In this document: piece by piece, positions 34,458-46,169 of the stretch
How positions within the stretch are numbered: the first letter of the stretch is position 1
Layout: the number at the start of each line of letters is the position of its first letter
Source of the DNA: Gigaspora rosea
Lineage: Eukaryota > Glomeromycota > Glomeromycetes > Diversisporales > Gigasporaceae
Assembly: GCA_003550325.1 (NCBI GenBank)
Contig: QKWP01002095.1
Span: 1-64,000 of the forward strand
Reading direction: 5' to 3'
Length of the DNA: 64,000 nt
Notes under the pieces: model-generated
Databases searched by the model: none
What the model was told of the DNA's origin: nothing
Seen by the model: only the letters and a program-made list of their open reading frames with translations
Position numbers and translations under genes: made by a program

Positions 34458-37105
34458 TATATAGTTAAAATTAGAATAAGATTTGTTATTTGGATAAAAC
34501 TAGAATAAAACATGTTATTTAGTTAAACTATAATTTGATATTTGATCAGAGTTTGGGATTAATAGTTATATATTAAAGACTTTGTAAATTTAGATTAATG
34601 ACTTCTGAAATTTAAAAATTTTATTTTTGCAATAAAAACTTTTGCTATAATTTTAATATAAAGTAATTTTATTAATCAATATGCTGATTGTACAATCAGA
34701 GATTTATTCTTGGCAATTTTCTTTATTATACAATTTGATTTAATTATTTTAGAATTATTAAATAAAAAAAGATAGGCCACTAAATAATATAAGTCGTGTC
34801 TAGATTTCCGTAGAACGAAACGACAGTCCACCCCATGACAATACCAATCTTATCATGTGATTGTGAGTATAGATTAGATTATAGACTACTTAGCATAAAA
34901 AACAAAAGTAACCGAGGTTTAAAATTTTATTGGTCAAATCGCTCTATGCTGCTGAAATGACTGAGTTACAGGACAGGTACGTACGTATGGCAAACCAATC
35001 AATCGACGTAGTAAAACCATTTATTTTATTACATGATTTCCGTATTAAAGTTTTTTATTAGGCCAAAAAACATTCAGCTTACGATCTTGGAATATATATT
35101 ATTAAATTTGCCAGTATGTCCTGTCACAACATATAATTTAATTCAGACTTTATTTATAAATTAAACCAAAATTTAATATTGTAGACTGTATTTTTTTTTT
35201 ATTACGTAATAAAAAACAAATGAAGATTATGTATACTATAGATTTAAATTCAGATTCAACTACCGCTACGTATTCGGACAAATCAAACCTATTTTAAAAA
35301 AGTTTTTAAACGGGGGGTTTTTTACCATCCCTATTGTTACGTTTCACAATCTCGTTAAAGAATTGCGGTTTTTTTTTTCAATCCAAGTTGTTGAAAAAAC
35401 TAATCTTCACTAATAAATTCTTAATCAAGTTCTGATTTTAATTTTAATCATTAGTTTCCCAGATGAATATTTTAATATATATGTATAAATAGCTTTGTGG
35501 TGGTTTATTTCTGTTTAAATTGAACGCTTTTAATTTTAAATTGAGAATAATTTTTAAGTTAGTTCGAAATTCTTTAACGATTTGGTGAAATTAAAATTTC
35601 GTTTTCAACTTAACGTTAATAACATTATCAACAAGTTGATTCTAAATCTAGTCAAAATTCATACAATCGATAATATGATAATATGAATATACAAAATTTG
35701 GTTATAAATCTACAGCCCATACGCGTTAGAAAAGGATTAGCTAGATGTTTCATCTATAATATTAAATAACACCAATTCATTAATATTTTTTCCTGAACTT
35801 TAAATGGCTTCTATTTTATCCAGTGATTCTGTCATTGCACATAAAACAATCAATCATCTAATCAGATACTCAATATTTGTTATACAAATTAGTTAGATTC
35901 ACAAAGCTCTGTCGCAATGTCTTCAAATTATTTTATCCGGTTAGCAAGCATGTTTTAGCCTTTTCTGACCTTACTGATATTGGCTCGTCAATGTTTTTAC
36001 TGTACAACTAACCTTATCGCCATTTGAAAAAGATTGTTTATTGCGTAATAATTTTGTTGATGTTTATTTGTAACAGGCATAGGCGTTTAAACATTTTTGT
36101 TATAGGGATGAACGTACATGCGTACGCCTCAAATGACGAGCCGTCAGTTGATACCTGCAATAATCGAATGATATTAAATTTTTAGTTAATACGAATTAAA
36201 AATATTATTGTGAATATTTTATAAATAAAATTTTTTTTTTTTAATCCAATTTTATCAATTAATTAAAAGCTAATTAATTCGCTAGTTTTTTTCGATCTCC
36301 ACTTAAAAATTTCGTTAATATATTTTTAACTATACATTGTCTTTCTATTTGTAAATAATTCATGCTATAAAGATTTTTCTTAAAATTATAGTGTGTAATT
36401 ACGTATTATTCATACTAAATGACATTGTATCTACAATTAAATAAAAAAATCTCAGGTGACAACCTTGACGCCTCATTAAAGTGTTGAAAACCTTACGTGA
36501 TGACACAACTAAGTGCGCCAAGAACTGTTGCGGAGAAATCTGAGTACTGTGAGTTACTGTACATACGTACGTACAGTATGTACTGTATATAAAAATAAAT
36601 TAAAATTAGATAACCATACTTATCGTTATCGATATTTGATAAGCAAATACAATGATTATCATTAAAAGAACGTTTTGAAAAACATTTAAATTTTATTTAT
36701 TTGGTACATACGTAACGATCATCCTGTTTTAAGACTTTCAAATTTTTATGTTGTGCATATATAACAGTATAATGTGAACAATACAACAATTGTCTGAATC
36801 TCCGAAACTCCGTCTCAAAATTCTAAAAAATAATTCAACGTGTAACCGATCGTATGACGTAATGGTAACCGCCATTACAAATTAATTCATTCATTTAAGT
36901 TACTGACTTTCATAGTCATTACCGGCGCTGGGTTTTTCTTAATATGGAAAATTTTACGTAAGAAAATTAAATAATGACATCGAGTTTTTATAAAAAAGCT
37001 TCAATTTATTAAATCGTTCATCAAAAATTTTCTCATGAGAATAACGAGCTCATAGGAAATTTTTTACCGAGAAATAATCCCATAAAAAAAAAAAAAAAAA
37101 AAAAA
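34458..37105. other. Intergenic region at the start of the gene island
   Basis: About 2.6 kb without a supported gene. From about 34800 the sequence changes character: more CG dinucleotides, fewer long A/T runs and no recognisable transposon ends. It contains the palindrome TACGTACGTA at 34978-34987 and 36564-36573. The last part is presumably promoter and 5' leader of the gene at 37106. Confidence 0.5.
37030..37105 (+). promoter_or_regulatory. Putative leader of the downstream gene: palindrome and poly-A tract
   Basis: A 12 bp palindrome TTCTCATGAGAA lies at 37030-37041, about 65 bp before the start codon. An uninterrupted run of more than 20 A directly precedes the ATG at 37106. A-rich leaders are common before fungal start codons. 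A longer form of the palindrome (16 bp, TGTTCTCATGAGAACA) occurs at 40535-40550 and a near copy at 40219-40232. Any regulatory role is inference. Confidence 0.35.
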
Positions 37106-39071
37106 ATGCGCTTAACTTCAGAACGTTCTTGCCCTTCTGTTTATCCTATCCGTATTAAAATAATACCGGGTTCTAACTATATAGCGAATGTGACTTCGCA
37201 TACTACCGGTGAATTATTGGTAGAAACATTAAAAAATCACGGAGATGGATCATCCTATAAACTAATATATCACAATAAGGAGATACTAAATTCAGAAACG
37301 TTTGAAAATATTGGTGTAAGGGTAGGTTCATAAGGTAAAGATTTAAGAAATTATACTTATTAATGAAAAGTTAAGTAATTAATTTTTTTTTAAATTTTAA
37401 TTTTTTTTAGGAAGGTGGTTTAATTGAAGCAATAAACGATATTGATGAAAATCAAACTGATAAAAATTTAGAAGAATCTTTAATAGATAATATTCCTATA
37501 TCAACGATAGAAAATAATTTTTTGATCTTTGTTAAAACTCAAACAGGTCAAATTATAGATTTATACGTTACAAAGGGTGATACCATTTATATTGTTAAAT
37601 TAAAAATTCAAGATAAGGAAGGTTTTCCTGCTGATAAAGGACGTATTATTTGGGCTGGTAGAGAATTGAAAGATGAAAATACTTTAGAATATTATAATAT
37701 CAAAATAGAAGATACGTTACATCTTGTACTTAAAAATCGTTGTGGAATGTTTCATGAAACTAGTGGTCGTAAAAACTTTGATGCGTTACCACCACTTACA
37801 CAATATATGCAAACATCTGAAGAAATATTACAAGGTGGAATTAACACTGGTATTTCCTGTAATTTTTGTGGTAATTTTGACTGGGAAGGTGCAAGGTTAA
37901 TAAATCTACTTTATTGTAAAATTTCTATGATGAGTATTTGTAAATATATATAATTTCGCTAATTATAACTTTTTTCTCCTTTTAACAGATATAAATGTTC
38001 AATATGTCCGGATTATGATTTATGCAACGAATGTATTGTAATATCCAATTTGCTTCATGATATACGACATAATTTTCAATTCATAAATCCCTTGGATAAC
38101 AACGATACATTAACAGACATATCAAAAGATTCCACTTCATCAATAACAATTTTTCCAATACTTCCAACAAAAAAAGAAGATTTATTGGCTCTATTACGTG
38201 AAGAGGAAAAACGAAGGTGGTCACCTGAAATTCAACAACAATATTGTAATGTAGGAAGTGATCTCAGAGATAACAGGGATTGGATTGATATCACCAATCA
38301 GATGCAATATGATTTGGTTAGAGAATTTGGTTATTCAGATGAAGCAGTACAATTATTACGACATGCTTCACAACTTTATAAAGGTACATTCAAAATTTTT
38401 TTATTATAATAAATTTGTTTTTTGTGTTTAAAGACATTGACGCTGATACATATATATATATTACAAAATATCTAGATAATCATGTATTCAGTAACACTCA
38501 AGTATATGTTCGCAATAACATTTCTCGCATTGGTAATCTCACAGAAGGAATGCAAACACCAGATTGTTCGTTAGTTTCCTTAGAATCATCTGCGACGCCA
38601 ATTCCTTTGATTCCCTTACATACACTTATTCGTCCAGGGAAGCCACTTGTTCTTCTTGGTGGATCATATACCTGTCCTTTATTTAGATCCATATCTCATG
38701 TGCTTAATGACATATATAAGAGATATAGATCATATGCAGATTTTTACATGATTCAAATTCGAGAAGCACATGCAAGTGATGTTTGGTCTATTGGAAATAG
38801 TTTGGGCGTAAATGAACATCAAACATTAGCAGATCGTTTAGCTGCTGCACGTGAAATGGTCAGATCAACTCAACTTGAAATTCCTGTGTTGGCTGATACT
38901 ATGGATGATACTTTTTTAAATTTATACTCTCCATGGCCTTTCCGATTTTTCATTATTTTAGATGGTATTTTGAAATTAGTTGGAATGCCAAAAGAAGCAT
39001 ATTACGATACAACTGATTTAATTGATTGTTTAGAAACTTTATTAAAGGATATAAATAACGAAACCAAGTAA
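37106..39071 (+). CDS. Ubiquitin-like, ZZ zinc finger and deiodinase-like fusion protein (4 exons, 577 aa)
   Basis: Exons 37106-37321, 37411-37895, 37989-38383 and 38434-39071; introns of 89, 93 and 50 bp are all GT-AG and keep the frame. Residues about 12-75 are a divergent ubiquitin-like region. Residues about 110-180 are closely ubiquitin-like ([15 protein letters not shown], then [20 protein letters not shown] and TLHLVLK), but it continues past the usual LRGG end with no cleavage motif. Residues 222-263 form a ZZ finger: C222/C225, C237/C240, C246/C249, H257/H261. Residues about 430-560 match the iodothyronine deiodinase family, a thioredoxin fold: GGSYTCPLF with Cys446 at the usual selenocysteine position (codon TGT), [10 protein letters not shown] with the conserved Glu and His, and VLADTMDD. 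No signal peptide or clear membrane segment is seen. A role in redox or ubiquitin-linked signalling is plausible; deiodination of thyroid hormone in a fungus is unlikely. The start was chosen because it opens the first domain right after the A-rich leader. Confidence 0.85.
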
Positions 39072-40827
39072 TTATTTTTAATGCTCAAATAAGATTATAC
39101 TTCTTATTGAAATTTTTTTATACAATGTTTTTATAGATATAATATAGTGTTGCATTTGAATTATTCATAATATAAAATATAGAAATTATTTTTTCAAGGC
39201 TTCTCAATTAAGTAAAAAAAAAAATTAATTTTTTTTATAATACTTTTTTTATTTACCCTATTTTTTTAATCTAGTCCATGATAAATATAATGTTTTTTAT
39301 CGTATTTAATTATAATAAATTAAGTTCTTTAATACTAAGAAATTTTAATAAGGATATTAAATCGTTTTATATATACCTTTTCTAATTCTTGTTTGCAAAA
39401 TAATAAATTTTAATAATAAATATTTTCATACTTGCTACACCAATAGAATAACTTGGATATTCTATTGAGGACTCATATTCATCAATATTACAGACTTTTT
39501 GCAGTACATAAAGGTCCAGACCTAATAATTATTTTATAAATTTGTTTACTCTTAGTTGTATATAAATTATTTGATGTGTTTCATTTATTTCATGATTGTA
39601 ATGGGCTTAGCGTACATGTACATTATGTCATAGGCTGTGCAGATGCAGTGTATTAAAACCTATGGATGCAACATGTGCATATATACTATGATAGAACATT
39701 TAAATGTTTATGTGCAGATAAATAAACGGGCCATTGTTACAAATGCGGTGAATCACCTATTAACTTTTTATAATATATGACAATTGCTACGTATAATCTT
39801 AATTTGTATAAAAAGCTGTGAGAGGCTGGTGTGGCAGCAAAGCTTCAAGATTGATTTCTTGGTGACATAAATATATAAAGTACAAGCTTTCCTATCTATT
39901 AATGTTTCTCTTTCGTTCATTCCAAACTATCATTAACTTTCGAGTTCGTATATTCAATTTAGAATTATATTTTAGAACAAACAGCCAGATTTTATACGTT
40001 GCACTCTAATTAGTCGTAAAAATACGAACTTCCACAAGGAAACTTAGTGAAAATAAAGATTTTGAGTTAGTATTTTAGAATTAGAGATATAAGAAAAATT
40101 TATAAATTCGTTTCCACCAATTTGAAATTAGTGTCATATTAAATATACCTGTATTTTCGTCTTTTTTTCTAGTTTGCACGCGTGTCATGTAGTGTATGAA
40201 ATCTGTTTTGAAAGTTATGTTTTCATGAGAACAAATTTATTTAATTTAATATTCTCAGAAATTTATCAACAGTAAAAGTTATATCCATAATTTTTAAAAT
40301 TTCTTATTTCAAAAAATATCGAGAATTTATTCAAATTTTTGTTCCAACTTTTCTCGTCTTTTCTGTTCATTTATTTTCGGGTAATTTCGGAACTTCGGTT
40401 GATTTCTAATTGTTAATTCCATCTGCATAATTCAATTATACTTATAGTAAACATGTTTTCGAATATTATATTCTCAATTTTTTTTTTCATAGAAAACATT
40501 TACAGAATATCAAATGTTCTCAAATCTAAAGGTATGTTCTCATGAGAACATGAGGATATAATGACGAATTTTACGATTTCTATTTGCATTGCATCAGCTC
40601 TATGTACTTTGATTTTAAGAATTGCATTTTTTTTTTTAATCATTGCTTAAATATTTTAACTCTATTAACATTTTTGCCTAGAATTAATAGTAAAAGAATT
40701 TTATATATCAACGTGACATCCATAAAATCATCCATATTAATTGATTGAAGCTAAACTGTATTCGAAAAAAATACAATTTTTTTTATGTTTCGTTTTCCAT
40801 CAATAGTTACAGTACGTACGTTATGAG
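39072..40827. other. Intergenic region with no gene seen
   Basis: 3' side of the fusion gene and about 1.7 kb of non-repetitive AT-rich sequence. The only structure noted is the 16 bp palindrome TGTTCTCATGAGAACA at 40535-40550 and a near copy at 40219-40232. Confidence 0.45.
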
Positions 40828-41490
40828 CAGTGATGGTAAATGACCAAAATGACTTAAATGATAAATGATTAGTCATTGAGTCATTTCGAGGCCCAAATGA
40901 GCTAGAAGGTCATTTAACATATGTTAATTAATATTCTAATGGCCACCCAACAAAATTAAAATATAATTGATAATCGTAGCTATATATTAAAGTCAAAATT
41001 TTAATAAGCCAATTAATATATATTTATGTCTTTAAGTAAAGTAGTTCGAAATAAATAAGTTGCATATATCATTTCGAACTTAAGACATAAATATTAATTG
41101 ACTTAAATAAGATATAGACTTTAAAATATAGCTAAGATTATGACCTAAATGAACTTAACCAAGATGATCTTGTCACGATTTGATGACTTGCGGTCATTTA
41201 AATTTCGATCAAACGATCATTTCAATTCCTAGGTTGTGCAGGCATATAAACTTTTATTGGGCTTTGGGCCCGAGCCAACAAATACTTCGAAACCTATTAT
41301 CGTTATGCAATTAAAGTTGATCAATCTATGTAGAAAAATTAACAAACTCTATATGCACAATGACTAAATGACCCGGTCATTTCTAAATGGCCATGGTCAT
41401 TTGGTCGCAAAATGACCCAAAATTGAGATGACCGGTCATTTCGGAATCATTTGAAGCTATTTGAAATGACCAGGCCATTTACCATCACTG
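40828..41490. mobile_element. hAT-type non-autonomous element, 663 bp
   Basis: Ends CAGTGATGGTAAATGACC and (reverse complement) CAGTGATGGTAAATGGCC. The flanks GTTATGAG and TTGTGAAG are only partly alike, so the target duplication is eroded. The subterminal regions are full of AAATGACC/GGTCATTT repeats. No transposase. It is the main transposon inside the gene island. Confidence 0.8.
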
Positions 41491-41597
41491 TTGTGAAGAA
41501 TTGTGCTAGAATCGAAATCGGGAAATATGATCTTACGAATATCAATAACACTCATACTACCTAAACAACACTCTAAACTCTATCTAATCTATTAATA

Positions 41598-41747
41598 ATG
41601 CAATCTTCGAAAAAAGCGTGGAAAGACTTGGTCCGAAGAAAGCTCAACGTAGAGTCACGGGACTGGATCACAATTTCACGTATCGGGGGATTAGTAGAAC
41701 AAACACATTTTTCAATGTTCTTCCAACTCTCAACTGTTTTATTTTGA
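41598..41747 (+). CDS. Small open frame, 49 aa, unrecognised
   Basis: ATG at 41598-41600 to TGA at 41745-41747. The first 35 residues (starting MQSSKKAWKDLVRRKLNVES) look protein-like and the codons include CG-containing ones, unlike the surrounding noncoding sequence. No family is recognised. It could be an exon of a gene whose other exons I cannot place, or chance. Confidence 0.3.
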   Translation: MQSSKKAWKDLVRRKLNVESRDWITISRIGGLVEQTHFSMFFQLSTVLF

Positions 41748-42550
41748 AGAAGATAAAATGCATCGTATTTATAACTTCTATGCTATTAGTCAGCACATTA
41801 TGAATATGATTTCTATGTTAATTATGTATAATGATTACGTGGCGTGGCTTTGCCACGTCGGCGTTGATCAATATGTACAAAATTTAGAAATTGTACACTG
41901 TTGAAAGGTAGATTGTGGCTTGGGTTGAATATTGGATTTAGTGAATCTGGAGGATTTGGCGCATTCTGACATTTTCCAGTTTTTGTGTAATTTTGTATGC
42001 TATATACATGTGATCGTCGCGAACATAGTTGATACAGTATTCAATCCATTTAAACAAATCAAATACTTCAGGCTATATTATATATTTACGTGTAAGAAAC
42101 CAACCTGTCTTACCTTACTATAAAATGTGTTCACATGAAGAATTATGGTTTAAAAATTATGAAAAAAATCATCGCACAGTTCATTCAGGACGGAAGAATG
42201 ATATATATAAAGATAAGAAAATCAATGTATCAAGGTAAAGTATGAAAACAATGCTATCCGTAAAAGGGAATTTTAAAATTTGTAAAAAAAAAAAAAAAAA
42301 CTATCAATACATAATAAATTATAATTTCAATTGTATATGTTCCCAAATATTTAGGAAATGATTCATTCGACTTTATGTTAGCAAATAAATGACAAGCTAT
42401 TCATTTATCAATAATAACATAACCACCATATTTCGAACAGAATACATACCAGTTAGGTTATAGTTAACAAATTTAAATTATATCAAATACCTACATTAAC
42501 AATTAACCCTAAAATATAACTAACGAAAATGATTTTATAGTTAATGGTAT
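41748..42550. other. Intergenic region with no gene seen
   Basis: Contains a GC-rich hairpin GTGGCGTGGCTTTGCCACG near 41840-41858 and a poly-A run near 42283-42300. Short frames at 41932-42238 show no domain. Confidence 0.4.
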
Positions 42551-43128
42551 GGGAGCGGGTCAAAATCCCGACAAACAGAATCCCGACAGGTCATAATCCC
42601 GACAAAAAATCCCGACAATAAAAATCCCGACAATCCCGACAACAAAAAAATCATTAAATTTATTTAAGTTAGGTTAGGGTTAGGTGAATGCCTAGGATAG
42701 GGTTAGGGTGAGCGCCTGGGCTATGGTTTGGTTTAGTTGATTTTATAGTAAAGTTGCTCAATGAAAGCTTTTTTTGATTGTCGGGATTTTTGATTGTCGG
42801 GATTTTTTTGTCGGGATTATGACCTGTCGGGATTTTGTTTGTCGGGATTTTGACCCAACCCTGCGTACTTAGTACTATTACATCTTATCTAACTCAGATT
42901 CAATTTATTTGCATGATATAGCAGATAAGCATAAAAATCATTTATAATCGCATGTTAATCCATTATTATTTACATCTATTTNTAGGATAGGGTTAGGGTG
43001 AGCGCCTGGGCTAGGATTTGGTTTAGTTGATTTTATAGTAAAGTTACTCTTTTTTTGATTGTCGGGATTTTTGATTGACGGGATTTTTTTGTCGGGATTA
43101 TGACCTGTCGGGATTTTGACCCAAACCC
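42551..43128. mobile_element. hAT-like element with CCCGACA-rich ends, containing an N and an internal duplication
   Basis: The ends are GGGAGCGGGTCAAAATCCCG and (reverse complement) GGGTTTGGGTCAAAATCCCG, with a perfect 8 bp duplication AATGGTAT at 42543-42550 and 43129-43136. Both ends are arrays of AATCCCGACA or its inverse. The right half is present twice: 42692-42863 and, after an N at 42982, 42983-43128. About 110 bp of unrelated sequence follows the first copy. Confidence 0.7.
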
Positions 43129-43707
43129 AATGGTATACTATGATGATTTTATAAATGTCATGGAAAAGTAATTAAAAACTTCGTAATTAGCTACAAATTA
43201 ATTTAATTAAAATACGGCATGGCATCTTGATGCGATGATCTTGTACGCGTGGCATCGTCAGTCATACAACCTATTTGAACAATTCGCTGGTCATGCGGCG
43301 ACAAAATTAAGCACAAATTGACATTAGATTTCATTATTATTAAATAAAGGCATGTTGAAATGAAATTAGAAATAAAAGTATAAAAGTGTCGGATAAATGC
43401 CATTTTATGCAATCACAAATCCTGAACCAAACAAAATGTTAAATTAAAATTGGAAATGCTTAAACTTAAGAGCAAAGTTCATGATAAAATAATTGTAAAA
43501 AATCTGTCCCATAAATTTATTTATAACCCGACATGTGTATTAAGAAATATATTTACTGAAATTCATATGAGATTCTTATGTATTTTAAACTAAGAAAACA
43601 GTCACTGTTAAATGTCTGGAGCTAAAAATTATTTATATAGGACAGTCAGGAACAGATGAATTAGTGATCATCAAATCAAGATAGGTGCGGACAAGCATAT
43701 ATATTTA

Positions 43708-43830
43708 CTACTCTCTACTACTACTCTACTACTACTCTACTACTCTACTACTACTCTACTACTCTCTACTACACCTCTCTACTACTCTACTTACTCTCTA
43801 CTACTCTCTACTACTCTATAACATACAAAT
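43708..43830. repeat. Microsatellite of TACTACTCTAC-type units
   Basis: About 120 bp of CTACTACTACT/CTCTACTACT units. The open frame across it (43685-43888) is a low-complexity Leu/Tyr translation. Confidence 0.85.
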
Positions 43831-43874
43831 TCTGGTCTATCGTTACGCTCCGGACAATAATCTATTCAACAATT

Positions 43875-45382
43875 TTATTTTCTTTTAATTTGAAATACTT
43901 CGAATTCTGTTATTGAAAAATAACCACTCATCTTTCTAATTTCTTTTTCATATGAAAGTTGTATATAATAACAACCATCATATTGATTAAAATTATCATT
44001 CATTTCAAGATCATTGAAACCAAACCATAGATCACTTTCAGAACCACAACAAATTGCATATTTTGGATCTTTTACACGACTTAAAATAGAGGAATTGATA
44101 GTACCATTTTTCAATGAAAAAATAAAGCTATCTTTGCACTTTATCCAACCAACAGTTGAATTATCCCATTTTTTAGGATTATAACCACCAAGAATTTCAT
44201 CAGTATCTTTAATTTTCATGATGACAACAGTATTTGCTTGCTTATCGCATACTCTCCAGAATTCATCAGCGGTAAAACTATCTCTAGTACCACGAAAAAG
44301 TAATTTAAACTCATATGGATTATCTGTTATCGAATACATTTCAATTTTCTTATCAATCCATGTTGCAATTTCGGCTGCATGTGCTTCATTAATAACTGTT
44401 GAAAATGGTTCCATGGTACGTGTTGATAATGTCGCGGTTAAAATTGTACGAGGTGGAAGAATTATTGATGAAATTTCTCTATTTGGATTTACAGCTCTTT
44501 TCATAATATCATTCCAAAGATTTCTATCTAAAATTTGGTGGTACGGTTGTACATGATCAACAATATCGTCACCAGATATTTGAAAATAACGAACATGAGG
44601 TAAACAATTTTGTAATGTATTTTTTAATGCCAAAAATTTGTCGTTAGTCCAATTTTCTGATCCATCTAATGATAAATCTGGATTTTGAGCAATCCCCCAT
44701 TTAATAATAAATTTCCAAATTTTTATCTCTTCCATTTGTAAATCATCTCGTTTAATAAGTGAAATTAATGTATTTTCTTGTAGTGTTGTAAAATCTTCAG
44801 AATCAAAAATCTTATTTGGATAGTTTACTAAAAAATCGTTACACCATTTTTGTAAACTTTGAAAATGATTATTTTGAAAACTTTTTTGATAGATCCGTGT
44901 AAAATGTGATCGAAGCCAATTAGTTTTTGTTTCAATTAAATGATTTTCAATATGTTTAGCTAATTCCTCTAAAAGAATCTCTGATGCAATAAACATAAGT
45001 TCGAAAATGAATGACGTGTCTTGATTTTCTATCAAAATTACTCCTCCGTAAATATATCTTATAAAAAATTTTGTATTAAAATTAGTCTTTAAACCTAATA
45101 TAATGCATATAATTAAAAAACTTAAACTTACTTTATGATAAATTCAAATTGTTGAACGGGTATATGTTTTAAATTAATCGTTTTGATATTATTTTCATCT
45201 TTACTAATGTTTTCTAATTTGTCTCGAAAATATAAAGATCTATATCTTAAAACATTAGAATGTGCTCGGAATACTTTTGTGTTTGGTGGTTCTCCAGTAT
45301 TAATGATTACGTTGAAATCTTCATTATCATTAAGAAGTTCAAGGTAATCAACAGAAAGTTGTTCTAAATGTTTTGCTGCCAT
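43875..45382 (-). CDS. BTB-BACK-TLDc domain protein (2 exons, 477 aa)
   Basis: Exon 1 is 45382-45132 and exon 2 is 45057-43875 (TAA). The 74 bp intron begins GTAAGT and ends in AG, and the spliced frame reads across as FEFIIKYIYGG, a standard end of a BTB helix. Residues about 15-120 are the BTB domain (DNEDFNVII, KVFRAHSNVLRYRS). About 130-260 is BACK-like helical sequence. About 303-475 is a complete TLDc domain (LLFRGTRDSFTADEFW, ILGGYNPKKW, WFGFNDLEM, FEVFQIKRK). BTB-BACK proteins usually link Cullin-3 to substrates, and TLDc domains are known from oxidation-resistance proteins and V-ATPase regulators. Fungi of this group hold many such paralogues with unknown targets. An in-frame ATG 54 bp upstream (45436) would add 18 residues; the downstream MAAKHLEQLS start is preferred because it begins right at the family's usual N-terminus. 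No break is seen. Confidence 0.9.
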
Positions 45383-45562
45383 TTTTTGATTTAAGGAGTT
45401 TATAACACGCAAATATTCTGATCTGACTAATAACAATGGAAAATGGTTACACCACAGAAATTTTAGTCTATATTGTTATACAAAACGAAAATCACGTATT
45501 TATATTTGCAAATCCGGCCCGGTCCGGTCCTAGGATCTAAAAGAACGGTCCTGGACTTGATA

Positions 45563-45945
45563 CTAGTGTTACAAATCGAACCAAAAAATGCAATCGATTA
45601 CTTTTTTAAAAAAAATTGATTATATTCAACTAATCGATTAATCGATTAGTTAATTAATCAACTAATCTATTAATCGATTAATCGATTAGTCAATTAATCG
45701 ATTAGATTAGTTGGTATATCAAAATGGCTTGAATATATTGTTTAGCTACTAATTTCCAAATCAAAGTATGTTGCTCGTACAAAACAACTAGTCGATTAGT
45801 CAACTAAGCGATTAACTGACCAAACGATTAATCAGTTAATCGATTAATCGTTAATCCAGTAATCGATTTAAAATTATCAATCGATTAATTGCGAAATCGA
45901 TTAACTAATCGATTAATCGATTTTCGATTTGTAAATACCACTTTA
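45563..45945. mobile_element. hAT-like MITE filled with ATCGATTA repeats
   Basis: The left TAGTGTTACAAATCGAACC and the right end (reverse complement AGTGGTATTTACAAATCGA) match around ACAAATCGA. Flanks TTGATAC and TTATAC are similar. The interior is dozens of overlapping AATCGATTAGT units, many self-complementary. A GGTCCGGTCC fragment lies just upstream (45510-45560), a possible remnant of the family at 21923. Confidence 0.55.
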
Positions 45946-46169
45946 TACAGAAAACCGTTATTTGATCGATAGGTCCTGAGTATAATCCTTTAAATCAGTC
46001 TCCAATCAGATTAATACTTAAAAAAATTTTTTTTGTCAAAACGACCGAATTTTTATTTCCGATAAAAAAAAATTGCCCCTCTCAAAAACCGATCCTGTCA
46101 AAACCGATAATCCGACAACCTGCCATTTCTGATATCCGATCCTTATATTCCAGTTTTCGATTTTCTAAA

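Noticed and set aside
41840..41858. GC-rich hairpin like a bacterial terminator
   Set aside because: Nuclear fungal context, no T-run after it and no gene ending upstream.
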